A stretch of DNA of 7,782 bases. Origin: an uncultured Campylobacter sp. (GTDB taxonomy: Bacteria > Campylobacterota > Campylobacteria > Campylobacterales > Campylobacteraceae). Below are positions 1 through 6,363 of this stretch, in pieces. The number at the start of each line of letters is the position of its first letter. Within the stretch, counting starts at the first letter, position 1. The stretch is from NCBI RefSeq assembly GCF_938045535.1, contig NZ_CALIMQ010000331.1, positions 1 through 7,782 of the forward strand, in the 5' to 3' direction. Below the pieces are notes generated by a model. It was not told the DNA's origin, did not search any database, and was given only the letters and a program-made list of their open reading frames with translations. The position numbers and the translations under genes were made by a program.

Positions 1-1
1 T

Positions 2-403
2 TTGTCACTTGTCATTATTTTTTGTATTTTTGCGTTTTGCTGTATGCTTTTTGCGGCGGATTCGGAACAGAATTTTATTTATGAAAGAAATTCCGTTTCG
101 CAAAAATCTGGTAAAATTCAAATTTCAAAGGAGTTAGATGCTTATTTTTCGCAGATGGCGTCGAAATTGCAAGCTCTATGGACGAAGTATCAAGCAGGTA
201 TTTCCGATGAGGCTAGAGTCCGCATAGAATTTAGCAACAATGGACGAGTTTTAAATTATCAAATTTTAGAGCTTGGGCGTAGCACAGAATTTAACCAAAA
301 GCTAAGGAAATTTTTAGATGAGCTTCCTAAGCGAAGCTTTCCAAAATCACTGGATAATAAATCTCACACATTTGAAATGGTATTATCCGACGTAGCAAAT
401 TAA
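2..403 (+). CDS. tolA: TolA-like envelope protein, C-terminal part (start uncertain)
   Basis: Residues about 45-133 (counting the codon at position 2 as 1) resemble the TolA/TonB C-terminal domain: a helix (ELDAYFSQMASKLQALW), strands around VRIEFSNNGRVLNYQILEL, then a helix (FNQKLRKFLDELPKRSFP) and a last strand (HTFEMVLSD). In the Tol system this periplasmic domain contacts Pal and TolB and transmits energy from the inner-membrane TolQR motor. The position directly before tolB and pal supports the call. The visible N-terminus is a hydrophobic run (LVIIFCIFAFCCMLFAA) ending like a signal peptide or membrane anchor, close in style to the tolB leader. Only about 30 polar residues separate it from the folded domain, whereas TolA normally has a long helical linker. 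The codon at 2 is TTG, but the frame is open to the window edge, so the true start may be a few codons upstream. The protein could equally be described as a periplasmic TonB-C-type protein. Confidence 0.75.
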   Translation: MSLVIIFCIFAFCCMLFAADSEQNFIYERNSVSQKSGKIQISKELDAYFSQMASKLQALWTKYQAGISDEARVRIEFSNNGRVLNYQILELGRSTEFNQKLRKFLDELPKRSFPKSLDNKSHTFEMVLSDVAN

Positions 404-418
404 ATTTAAGGAGAAAAG

Positions 419-1666
419 ATGAAGAAACTACTTTTGATTCTTGTATTTTGTAGTAGCATTTTCGCGGCAGATGCGACTATGTCTATCGTAAACGAAGGGG
501 TAAATTTACCTAAAATCGTCGTTCAAGATGCGTCGAACCTTGCAAATTCAGAATTTGGCAACAAATTCTTTAAACTTATGGTGGGCGATCTAAAGGTCGG
601 CGCGACTTTTGAAGTCAGCGACGAGTATCTACAAAGCAGCTATGATGCGGGCGCTTCCGACAATCTAGGCTCTAGCGGTGCCGCTCTTATCGTGCGCTAC
701 GCGGTAAGTGATAAAAGTTCGCCGATGAGCCTAAAAGCCAAAGTGCTCGAAGCAAACAGCGGCAGGGTGATGTACGAGAAGAGCTTTACGCTTTCAAATG
801 CCGAGAAATATCCGTTTTTAGCCCATATGGCGGTATCTGAGATCGTCAAGCAGCTAGGGTACTCAAACGTCGATTGGATGAAGGAGATGATTTTGCTCTC
901 TCGCTACACTTCGACGCGTGAGAGCGAGATCATGGTGGCTGACTATACGCTTACCTACCAGCAGGTGGTGCTTCGCGGCGGATTAAATATCTTCCCTAAA
1001 TGGGCAAGCGCGGCGCAGAACGAATTTTATTATACCTACTACGTCAATAAAAATACGCCCGCTATCTATAAATTTGATCTATCCAACGTTAGCAAAAGTA
1101 AAATTTTTACCGGTCACGGCATGACGATAGCTTCAGATGTAAGCGCCGACGGCAGAAAGCTTTTAATCACCAATGCGCCTAAAGATCAACCCGATATTTA
1201 TTTGTATGATATAGCCTCGGGCAGCGCTAAGCAAATTACTGATTATGCTGGCATTGATGTAAATGGAAATTTTATCGACGGCGATTCGCGCGTGGCTTTT
1301 GTGAGTGATCGTCTGGGTTATCCAAACGTATTTGCCACTAGCGTAAACGGCGGCAACGTTCAGCAGCTCGTCTACCACGGCAAAAACAATAACTCCATCA
1401 GCACAAATGGCAATTATGTTACTTACTCTAGTCGCGACGGCGGGGGCGGATTTAATATATATTTAATCTCTACTCAAACCGATATGATACGCCAGTTAAC
1501 GGCTAGCGGCAAAAATATGTTTCCTAGATTTTCTAGCGATGGCGGTAGCATTATGTTTATCAAGCAAGACGGCGGCGGAAGCTCGGTAGGTATTATCAGA
1601 GTTAACGAGAATAAAAGCTTCCAATTTCCGTTAAGAGTGGGTAAAATTCAATCGGTTGATTGGTAA
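419..1666 (+). CDS. tolB: Tol-Pal system translocation protein TolB
   Basis: TolB is a periplasmic partner of Pal and TolA in the Tol-Pal machine that constricts and stabilises the outer membrane. The protein is 415 residues, close to the usual 400-430. It has a Sec signal peptide (MKKLLLILVFCSSIFA, cleavage probably after A16), an alpha/beta N-terminal domain to about residue 160, and a C-terminal beta-propeller with blades of the type VSADGRKLLIT...IYLYDIASG (241-274), RVAFVSDRLGYPNVFATSVNGG (split around 291-312) and FSSDGGSIMFI (371-381). The start is fixed by AAGGAG at 408-413, five bases before the ATG, 15 bases after the upstream stop, so it is co-transcribed with the TolA-like gene. 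pal follows after 55 bases. Nothing appears broken. Confidence 0.95.
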   Translation: MKKLLLILVFCSSIFAADATMSIVNEGVNLPKIVVQDASNLANSEFGNKFFKLMVGDLKVGATFEVSDEYLQSSYDAGASDNLGSSGAALIVRYAVSDKSSPMSLKAKVLEANSGRVMYEKSFTLSNAEKYPFLAHMAVSEIVKQLGYSNVDWMKEMILLSRYTSTRESEIMVADYTLTYQQVVLRGGLNIFPKWASAAQNEFYYTYYVNKNTPAIYKFDLSNVSKSKIFTGHGMTIASDVSADGRKLLITNAPKDQPDIYLYDIASGSAKQITDYAGIDVNGNFIDGDSRVAFVSDRLGYPNVFATSVNGGNVQQLVYHGKNNNSISTNGNYVTYSSRDGGGGFNIYLISTQTDMIRQLTASGKNMFPRFSSDGGSIMFIKQDGGGSSVGIIRVNENKSFQFPLRVGKIQSVDW

Positions 1667-1683
1667 AATATTAAAAAATCTCG

Positions 1684-1692
1684 TGATATAAT
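1684..1692 (+). promoter_or_regulatory. Extended -10 promoter for pal
   Basis: The tolB-pal gap contains TGATATAAT (1684-1692), a perfect TGnTATAAT extended -10 element with the TATAAT box at 1687-1692. Transcription would begin near 1699, leaving a leader of about 22 bases that includes a run of eight T (1701-1708) and the ribosome binding site AAGGA (1711-1715). No good -35 box is visible, which is normal for sigma-70 promoters in Campylobacter. The promoter would let pal, an abundant lipoprotein, be made in excess of tolA and tolB. This is inference from sequence only. Confidence 0.7.
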
Positions 1693-1721
1693 GACTTCAA
1701 TTTTTTTTGAAAGGATAGAAA

Positions 1722-2195
1722 ATGAAACATTTAGTTTTATCTTCGATAGCAGTTGCTGCTCTATTATTGAGCGGTTGTTCTAAAAAGACCCCAGAGGCCG
1801 ATACTACAAGCACAAGTGATGCAGATAGACTAGCTGCTTTGGCATCTCAGATCCAAAGTGAAGTTGGCACTGTTTATTTCGACTTTGATAAATTTAATAT
1901 TAGAGCCGATCAACAAGGCACAATCAATAATAACGCAGCTCTATTCAACCAAGCAGGCGCAGAGTCTCTAACTGTTAAAGTTGAGGGTAACTGCGATGAG
2001 TGGGGTTCTGATGAGTACAACTATGCTCTTGGTCTAAAGAGAGCTACTGCAGCTAAAGACGCATTGGTTGCTCAAGGCGTAAATGAGAGCAGAATTTCCG
2101 TAGTAAGCTACGGCGAGAGCAATATGGCTTGCACAGAGCATTCTAAAGAGTGCGACGCTCAAAACAGACGCGACGAATTCAAAGTTGGATTCTAA
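1722..2195 (+). CDS. pal: Peptidoglycan-associated lipoprotein Pal (Omp18 type)
   Basis: Pal anchors the outer membrane to peptidoglycan and is the outer-membrane end of the Tol-Pal complex. The 157-residue product has a lipoprotein signal peptide with lipobox L16-S17-G18-C19, so C19 should be lipidated. A short Ser/Thr-rich linker (20-35) follows, then an OmpA-like domain from VYFDFDKFNI (51-60) to the C-terminus. The peptidoglycan motif is GNCDEWGSDEYNYALGLKRA: D92 and R107 are spaced as the diaminopimelate-binding Asp and Arg of OmpA-family domains, and NRR (148-150) closes the domain. The GNCDEWG variant, in place of the common GHTDERG, together with cysteines 137 and 144, is what I know from campylobacter Omp18. 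The ATG has AAGGA seven bases upstream. Codon use is plainer and less GC-rich than in the genes after slyD, consistent with high expression. It has its own promoter before it and a terminator-like hairpin just after it. Confidence 0.96.
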   Translation: MKHLVLSSIAVAALLLSGCSKKTPEADTTSTSDADRLAALASQIQSEVGTVYFDFDKFNIRADQQGTINNNAALFNQAGAESLTVKVEGNCDEWGSDEYNYALGLKRATAAKDALVAQGVNESRISVVSYGESNMACTEHSKECDAQNRRDEFKVGF

Positions 2196-2196
2196 T

Positions 2197-3015
2197 TTGA
2201 AATTTAAAAATTTCACGGTGGCGGCTCTTTTGGGAGTCGCCACTTTTTTAAATGCAGAAACTTCTGCATTTGATGCTGGCAATATTGATTCGGGCAGCTC
2301 TTACGGGCTAACTGAGAACGAACAAGTATTGCGCGACAATCGCAAGCGTATAAGCGAGATGCAAACTAGCGTAGATAATACACGCGAGAGCGTCGAAGGT
2401 TTGCGAAGTGTCCTTGAAGGAACAAATTCTAAAATTTCGAACCTGGAAAACAGGGTAGCGGATCTAGAAATTCGCGCTACCGGCAAAAGCCAAGGTAACA
2501 GCGAGCTAGATCAGATGAAACGAGATATCGCAACTATAAAAGCCCAAATTGCTGAAATTAATAAAAAATTAGGTAGCGGCAGCAGCGTAAAAAAAAACGC
2601 TGAATTAGACGCAGGCACTGCTCCGGCTCCCGCTAGCACAAAATCAGACTCCGATTTTAAATCAAAAGATCAAGCTTCAGTATTGAAAGAGGCTGACGCT
2701 TTATATGCCAAAAAAGACTATTCCGGCGCAAAAGAGCGCTATAATTATTTAGTATCTAAGAACTACAAGCCCGCTAAGGCAAACTATATGCTGGGCGAAA
2801 TTTCATATTTTTCCGGCTCATACGCAGAAGCGATAAACTACTATAAAAAGAGCATCTCGCACAATGATAGCCAAGACTACACCCCAAAACTTCTTTATCA
2901 CACCGCGATCAGCTTCGATAAGATCGGTGATAAAGACAGCGCAGATAAATTCTACAAAGCGCTAAAAGCTTCATACCCGGATTCCAAAGAAGCTAAAGCC
3001 GCGCCCACTAGATAA
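2197..3015 (+). CDS. cpoB: Cell division coordinator CpoB (YbgF), TTG start
   Basis: CpoB is a periplasmic protein encoded last in tol-pal loci; in E. coli it coordinates peptidoglycan synthesis with outer-membrane constriction. I place the start at TTG 2197, giving 272 residues and a clean signal peptide MKFKNFTVAALLGVATFLNA with cleavage after A20. An in-frame TTG at 2185 would overlap pal and add four polar residues (MDSN) without improving anything; no ATG is available near the leader. No clear Shine-Dalgarno sequence precedes it and the pal stop (2193-2195) lies one base upstream, so translation is probably coupled to pal. Residues about 36-126 are heptad-like coiled coil (ISEMQTSVDNTRESVEGLR...), 127-160 a Ser/Ala/Pro-rich linker containing an A8 tract (2589-2596), and 161-272 tetratricopeptide-type helices (EADALYAKKDYSGAKERYNYL, MLGEISYFSGSYAEAINYYKK split at 198-218, YHTAISFDKIGDKDSADKFY). 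The leader codons also form an intrinsic-terminator hairpin. Confidence 0.88.
   Translation: MKFKNFTVAALLGVATFLNAETSAFDAGNIDSGSSYGLTENEQVLRDNRKRISEMQTSVDNTRESVEGLRSVLEGTNSKISNLENRVADLEIRATGKSQGNSELDQMKRDIATIKAQIAEINKKLGSGSSVKKNAELDAGTAPAPASTKSDSDFKSKDQASVLKEADALYAKKDYSGAKERYNYLVSKNYKPAKANYMLGEISYFSGSYAEAINYYKKSISHNDSQDYTPKLLYHTAISFDKIGDKDSADKFYKALKASYPDSKEAKAAPTR
2218..2249 (+). terminator. Intrinsic terminator-like hairpin inside cpoB signal-peptide codons
   Basis: GTGGCGGCTC (2218-2227) pairs with GAGTCGCCAC (2234-2243): ten pairs including one G-U, around a six-base loop TTTTGG, directly followed by six T (2244-2249) and A. This is the standard form of a Rho-independent terminator. It starts 22 bases after the pal stop, yet lies within the codons for TVAALLGVATFL of cpoB. 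It would end part of the pal transcripts and lower expression of cpoB and everything downstream. The coding role alone does not require such complementarity. Termination activity is inferred. Confidence 0.72.
2250..2271 (+). repeat. Perfect 10-base inverted repeat right after the cpoB terminator
   Basis: AAATGCAGAA (2250-2259) and TTCTGCATTT (2262-2271) are exact reverse complements with AC between them; as RNA this folds into about nine pairs with a four-base loop. It abuts the T run of the preceding hairpin and spans the codons for the signal-peptidase cleavage site (NA/ETSAF). It may shield the 3' end of read-through mRNA or act as a protein-binding palindrome; the role is unknown. Confidence 0.6.
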
Positions 3016-3065
3016 CCTAAATTTAAATACAAAATCAAAAATAAAATTTTAAATAGGAGAAAACT

Positions 3066-3677
3066 ATGGCTAACAACCGAGTTATAAAGATGCATTATGA
3101 GCTAAAAGACGGCAAAACCGGCGAAATTTTAGAGTCAAATTTAAACTCCGCCCCGATCGCCTTTCTTAGCGGCAAAGATCAAATTATCCAAAAGCTGGAA
3201 GATGAAATTTTAAATCTACAAGCGGGCGAGAGCAAAACGGTTCTAATAAGCCCGAGCGACGGGGTCGGCGAGTATAGAGAAGACGCCGTGCAAATCCTGC
3301 CTAAAGAGCAGTTTGCGGGCATCGATCTGGTCGTCGGTATGGAGCTTTTCGGTCAGGCGGAGGACGGCGCGACTACCCGCGTGAGCGTCAAAGCTATCGG
3401 CGAGCAGGACGTTACCATCGACTTTAACCATCCATTCGCGGGCAAGGAGCTGGAATTTAACGTAAAAATCGTCGAGAATCGCGAAGCGACGGCGGACGAA
3501 ATTCTTACCGGCCAGCCGGAGGGTGCTCACAGCTGCGCCTGCGGACACAACCATCACGAGGATCACGAGTGCTGCGGCGGACACGGACACGATCACGCAG
3601 AGGATCACGAGTGTTGCGGAGGCCATGGACATGCAGACGGTCACGAGTGCTGCGGCGGGCACCACCACGAGCATTAG
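3066..3677 (+). CDS. slyD: SlyD-type FKBP peptidyl-prolyl isomerase with metal-binding tail
   Basis: SlyD is a cytoplasmic prolyl isomerase and chaperone that in E. coli and Helicobacter also binds nickel and assists maturation of nickel enzymes such as hydrogenase. The protein is 203 residues. Residues 1-65 and 118-140 make up the FKBP fold (HYELKDGKTGEILESN; IDFNHPFAGKELEFNVKIV, the SlyD hallmark). Residues about 68-117 form the inserted IF chaperone domain (YREDAVQILPKEQF...). From residue 153 the tail of 51 residues contains 16 His and 8 Cys, including three ECCGGH units. The ATG has AGGAG at 3055-3059. The 50-base gap after cpoB is AT-rich, and I see no convincing promoter in it. The stop codon TAG (3675-3677) overlaps the ribosome binding site of fabD. 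The tail length is probably variable between strains because the DNA is repeated. Confidence 0.93.
   Translation: MANNRVIKMHYELKDGKTGEILESNLNSAPIAFLSGKDQIIQKLEDEILNLQAGESKTVLISPSDGVGEYREDAVQILPKEQFAGIDLVVGMELFGQAEDGATTRVSVKAIGEQDVTIDFNHPFAGKELEFNVKIVENREATADEILTGQPEGAHSCACGHNHHEDHECCGGHGHDHAEDHECCGGHGHADGHECCGGHHHEH
3558..3671 (+). repeat. In-frame tandem repeat encoding the SlyD His/Cys tail
   Basis: Three in-frame units share the core CACGAGTGYTGCGG, starting at 3564, 3606 and 3642 (periods 42 and 36 bases), and encode HECCGGH each time. The first two units are near-identical over 33 bases (3558-3590 and 3600-3632, differing mainly at third positions). Periods divisible by three keep the frame, so gain or loss of a unit would only change the number of metal-binding motifs. 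The same repetition keeps the other frames open and produces spurious reading frames on both strands. Confidence 0.8.
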
Positions 3678-3685
3678 GATTTTTT

Positions 3686-4630
3686 ATGAAATTTGCTTTT
3701 ATCTTCCCCGGACAGGGCTGCCAAAGCGTAGGCATGGGCAGGGAGTTTTATGAGAACTCCGCCTCTGCGCGCGCGCTTTTGGATGAGGCTTCAAGTTTTA
3801 CCGACATCGATTTTAAAAATTTACTGTTTGAGCCCGGCGACAAGCTCGACGTTTCGGAATTTACGCAACCCGCGATTGCATTAAATTCCATGATGGCGCT
3901 TGCGGCGCTGCAAGAAAGAGCGGATCAAGAAAAGCTTAGCATCGCTCCGCAGTTTTTGCTTGGCCATTCGCTGGGCGAGTTTAGCGCGCTAAGCGCTGCG
4001 GGAGGAATAGAGCCGAAGCAGATGCTAAAGCTAGTAAATATTCGCGGCAGGCTTATGCGGAGCGCCTGCGAGGGCAAAGGCGCCGGAATGATGGTGATCT
4101 TGGCTCTTGCCGACGAGGCGGTCGAAAAAATTTGCGCGGATGCGACGAGCGCAGGCAAGCAGGTTTGGGCGGCGAATTATAACTGCGATGGACAGATCGT
4201 GGTCGCTGGCAAAAAAGATGATCTCGCAGCACTCGAGGGCGAGTTTAAAGCCGCGGGCGCAAAGCGCGCGATGCTACTTAATATGAGCGTCGCGAGCCAC
4301 TGCCCTATGCTACAAAGCGCCAGCAACGAGCTTTTGAAATTTTTACGCCCCGCGCTAAAAGAGAGTTTCGCTCCAGTCGTTGCTAACGCCACGGCGCGAG
4401 TATACACGACGAAATCCGAAGCGCTAGAGCTGCTGAAGGCCCAGCTTATTGGCCCTGTGCTTTACAAGCAAAGTATCAAAAATTACGAGGGCGAGACGGA
4501 CTGCTTCGTCGAGTTCGGCGCAGCGGTTTTAAAAGGTATAAACAAAAAGATCACGCAGAAGCCGACCTTCAGCATCACGGATCTTGCGAGCTTAGACGAG
4601 TTTGTAAAATTTGCAAAGGAGAACGGATGA
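3686..4630 (+). CDS. fabD: Malonyl-CoA:ACP transacylase FabD
   Basis: FabD transfers malonate from CoA to acyl carrier protein, supplying the extender unit for type II fatty-acid synthesis in the cytoplasm. The 314-residue length fits the family (about 310). Visible motifs are the N-terminal FPGQGCQSVGMG (8-19), the nucleophile elbow GHSLGE with S95, R120 in NIRGRLM for the malonyl carboxylate, and the catalytic His H205 in VASHCPM. The S95-R120-H205 spacing closely follows E. coli S92-R117-H201. EFGAAVLKGINKKI (277-290) matches the conserved C-terminal helix region. The reading frame stays open upstream through the slyD tail, but ATG 3686 is the right start: it gives the family N-terminus MKFAFIFPGQG and has AGGA at 3676-3679, which overlaps the slyD stop codon. 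Six T lie between the two. The stop overlaps the next ATG (ATGA), indicating translational coupling. Confidence 0.96.
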   Translation: MKFAFIFPGQGCQSVGMGREFYENSASARALLDEASSFTDIDFKNLLFEPGDKLDVSEFTQPAIALNSMMALAALQERADQEKLSIAPQFLLGHSLGEFSALSAAGGIEPKQMLKLVNIRGRLMRSACEGKGAGMMVILALADEAVEKICADATSAGKQVWAANYNCDGQIVVAGKKDDLAALEGEFKAAGAKRAMLLNMSVASHCPMLQSASNELLKFLRPALKESFAPVVANATARVYTTKSEALELLKAQLIGPVLYKQSIKNYEGETDCFVEFGAAVLKGINKKITQKPTFSITDLASLDEFVKFAKENG

Positions 4631-5325
4631 AAGTAGCGATCTTGGGTGCTATGCCCGAAGAGATCGAGCCGCTATTATCCGCACTGCGCGAGCGGGGCGT
4701 GAACGTGGAGGCCGTAGAGCATGCGAATAATAAATTCTACGCCGCCAAGCTTAACGGCCATGATCTCGTGATCGCATATTCGAAGATCGGCAAGGTAAAT
4801 TCCGCCCTGACGGCTACGGTTATGATCGAGAGATTCGGTGCGCGCGCGCTCATTTTTACGGGCGTCGCGGGGGCTTTGAAGCGCGGCATTAAGATCGGCG
4901 AAATTTTATACGCCACCTCACTCGTGCAGCACGATCTGGATATCACGGCGTTTGGGCATCCGCACGGATTCGTGCCGGGAAGTAAAATTTCAGTCCAAAC
5001 TGACGCGAAGCTAAATTCTATCGCGCAAAGCGTCGCCGAGCAGCTAGGCATCACGCTAAAATCGGGCGTCATCGCTAGCGGCGATCAGTTCGTGGGCGAT
5101 GAGGAGCGCAAGAGCTGGATCGAGCGGACGTTTGATGCGAGCGCGGTCGAGATGGAGGGAGCGAGCGTAGCGCAGGTGTGCGACGCGCTGGGCGTGCCGT
5201 TTTGCGTGCTGCGCGCGATAAGCGATGAGGCGGGACACAAAGCCGAGTTCGATTTTGACGAGTTTATGGTAACAAGCGCGCAAACGAGCGCAAATTTCGT
5301 CCTAAAAATGATCGAAAGGTTATGA
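4627..5325 (+). CDS. mtnN: MTA/SAH nucleosidase (aminodeoxyfutalosine nucleosidase)
   Basis: This enzyme hydrolyses the N-glycosidic bond of methylthioadenosine and S-adenosylhomocysteine; in Campylobacter and Helicobacter the same enzyme (MqnB) also cleaves 6-amino-6-deoxyfutalosine in menaquinone synthesis. The length, 232 residues, is standard. The family N-terminus MKVAILGAMPEEIEPL places the catalytic acid at E12. GVAGAL (79-84) is the phosphorylase-superfamily loop. VEMEGAS (174-180) gives the ribose-binding Met/Glu pair M176-E177. RAISDEA (196-202) supplies D200, the purine-N7 general acid; the spacing of 23 from E177 equals that of E. coli E174-D197. The ATG lies in an ATGA overlap with fabD and has AAGGAG at 4616-4621. 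Its own stop forms an ATGA overlap with the next gene, so the three genes are translated together. The gene is clearly GC-richer than tolB or pal. Confidence 0.95.
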   Translation: MKVAILGAMPEEIEPLLSALRERGVNVEAVEHANNKFYAAKLNGHDLVIAYSKIGKVNSALTATVMIERFGARALIFTGVAGALKRGIKIGEILYATSLVQHDLDITAFGHPHGFVPGSKISVQTDAKLNSIAQSVAEQLGITLKSGVIASGDQFVGDEERKSWIERTFDASAVEMEGASVAQVCDALGVPFCVLRAISDEAGHKAEFDFDEFMVTSAQTSANFVLKMIERL

Positions 5326-6071
5326 TAAACCTCTCCAAAAAACTACTTCGCCGCGTCGGACAAACCAACGCCAAATACAAGATGTTCGAGCGCGGCGATA
5401 AAATTTTACTAGCTCTTAGCGGCGGCAAAGACAGTATGAGTTTGGCGCACGTGCTGAAGCACTTTCAAAGCGTAAGCCCGCTAGATTGGGAGTTTCGAGC
5501 CGTCACCGTCACCTACGGTATCGGCGAGGATCTGCGCGAGATAAGCGCCCATTTTAAAGAGCACGAGATCCCATACGAGATAATCGATACTAAAATTTTT
5601 GAATTCGGCAAGGAAAAGATCCGCGCGAACACCACGTTTTGCAGCTTTTGCTCGCGTATGAGGCGCGGATACATCTACTCCTACGCGCTTGAGCACGGCT
5701 TTAATAAGATCGCCATCGCCCACCACCTCGACGACGCCGCGGAGAGCTTTTTTATGAATTTCACCTTTAACGGAGCGCTGCGTACCCTCGCTCCGCGCTA
5801 TGTCGCCGAAAAGGGGCTCGTGATCATCCGCCCGTTCATTCTAGCGCGCGAGCGCCAAATCGCCGCTTGTGCTAGAGATAACGAGCTTCCGATCATGCGC
5901 GAGGAGGAGGTTTGCCCCGCGAAGCAATACGGTGGCAAGGAGCCTACCGCGCGTGCCGCTACGAAGGAGCTTTTGGCGCAGTACGAAAAGACCCATCCGA
6001 GGTTTTTTATCAGCCTGCAAGCCGCCTTTGCCAACATCCACGAAGAAACCTTTTTCGAGCCTAAATTTTAA
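5322..6071 (+). CDS. ttcA: TtcA-family PP-loop tRNA-modifying enzyme
   Basis: TtcA uses ATP and an iron-sulfur cluster to convert cytidine 32 of certain tRNAs to 2-thiocytidine. The product has 249 residues, shorter than E. coli TtcA (about 310), as is common for epsilonproteobacterial members. Evidence is the PP-loop SGGKDS (33-38) that binds ATP, the pair C107-x-x-C110 (TTFCSFCSRMRRG) and a third cysteine C198 (EEEVCPAKQYGG) suited to hold a [4Fe-4S] cluster, and HHLDDAAESFFMN (134-146), the TtcA/TilS-type HxxDDxxE motif. IIRPFILARERQI (168-180) also fits TtcA. The start ATG is in an ATGA overlap with the nucleosidase stop. The exact tRNA substrate cannot be told: family members with the same motifs include uncharacterised paralogues, so the specific thiolation role is inference. 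It is the last gene of the run; a long non-coding spacer follows. Confidence 0.82.
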   Translation: MINLSKKLLRRVGQTNAKYKMFERGDKILLALSGGKDSMSLAHVLKHFQSVSPLDWEFRAVTVTYGIGEDLREISAHFKEHEIPYEIIDTKIFEFGKEKIRANTTFCSFCSRMRRGYIYSYALEHGFNKIAIAHHLDDAAESFFMNFTFNGALRTLAPRYVAEKGLVIIRPFILARERQIAACARDNELPIMREEEVCPAKQYGGKEPTARAATKELLAQYEKTHPRFFISLQAAFANIHEETFFEPKF

Positions 6072-6302
6072 AATTTTAAGCGGCTTACACTCCCTCGCTC
6101 AAACGAATTCAAAGCGCCCAGTTCTTGCGACAACATGAGTTTCGTGCACCTAGTTCGATTTTTTGGCTTGAATGAGCCTGACGCACGCAGAGCAGTTATC
6201 TTTCCCTGTGCTCAAACGAGCTGCGAGCCGCAGCGCGAGCAGTTGGATTCACTGTGTCCGAGCCGTGCGCGCGAGTGATTGGGCTTCTGCGTCCGAAGTT
6301 GT

Positions 6303-6329
6303 GTACATGAGCGATTACGCGCTCTGTAC
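6303..6329. repeat. Inverted repeat / hairpin 1 in the spacer
   Basis: GTACA (6303-6307) and GAGCG (6309-6313) pair with CGCTC (6320-6324) and TGTAC (6325-6329): ten pairs with one bulged T and a six-base loop. It is the first of three hairpins in a row. Confidence 0.5.
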
Positions 6330-6337
6330 CCGAGAAG

Positions 6338-6353
6338 CTACGAGATATCGTAG
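6338..6353. repeat. Inverted repeat / hairpin 2 in the spacer
   Basis: CTACGA (6338-6343) pairs with TCGTAG (6348-6353) around GATA: six pairs with a four-base loop. It sits nine bases after hairpin 1 and ten before hairpin 3. Confidence 0.4.
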
Positions 6354-6363
6354 GTTGTGCGTT

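Noticed and set aside
3243..3674. 143-codon antisense frame opposite slyD
   Set aside because: It mirrors the repetitive CAC/GAG/TGC codons of the slyD tail; slyD itself is a clear family member.
3569..3685. N-terminal extension of the fabD frame upstream of 3686
   Set aside because: The added residues are an out-of-frame reading of the slyD tail (Arg-rich); FabD begins at MKFAFIFPGQG with a ribosome site in the correct place.
6063..6079. AT palindrome at the end of ttcA as a terminator
   Set aside because: The stem would be only A-T pairs with no GC and no following T run; it is better explained as one of the common AAATTTTAAAATTT copies.
6140..6170. Possible tRNA T-loop (TTCGATT) in the spacer
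   Set aside because: No flanking five-pair T-stem, anticodon arm or acceptor stem could be drawn.
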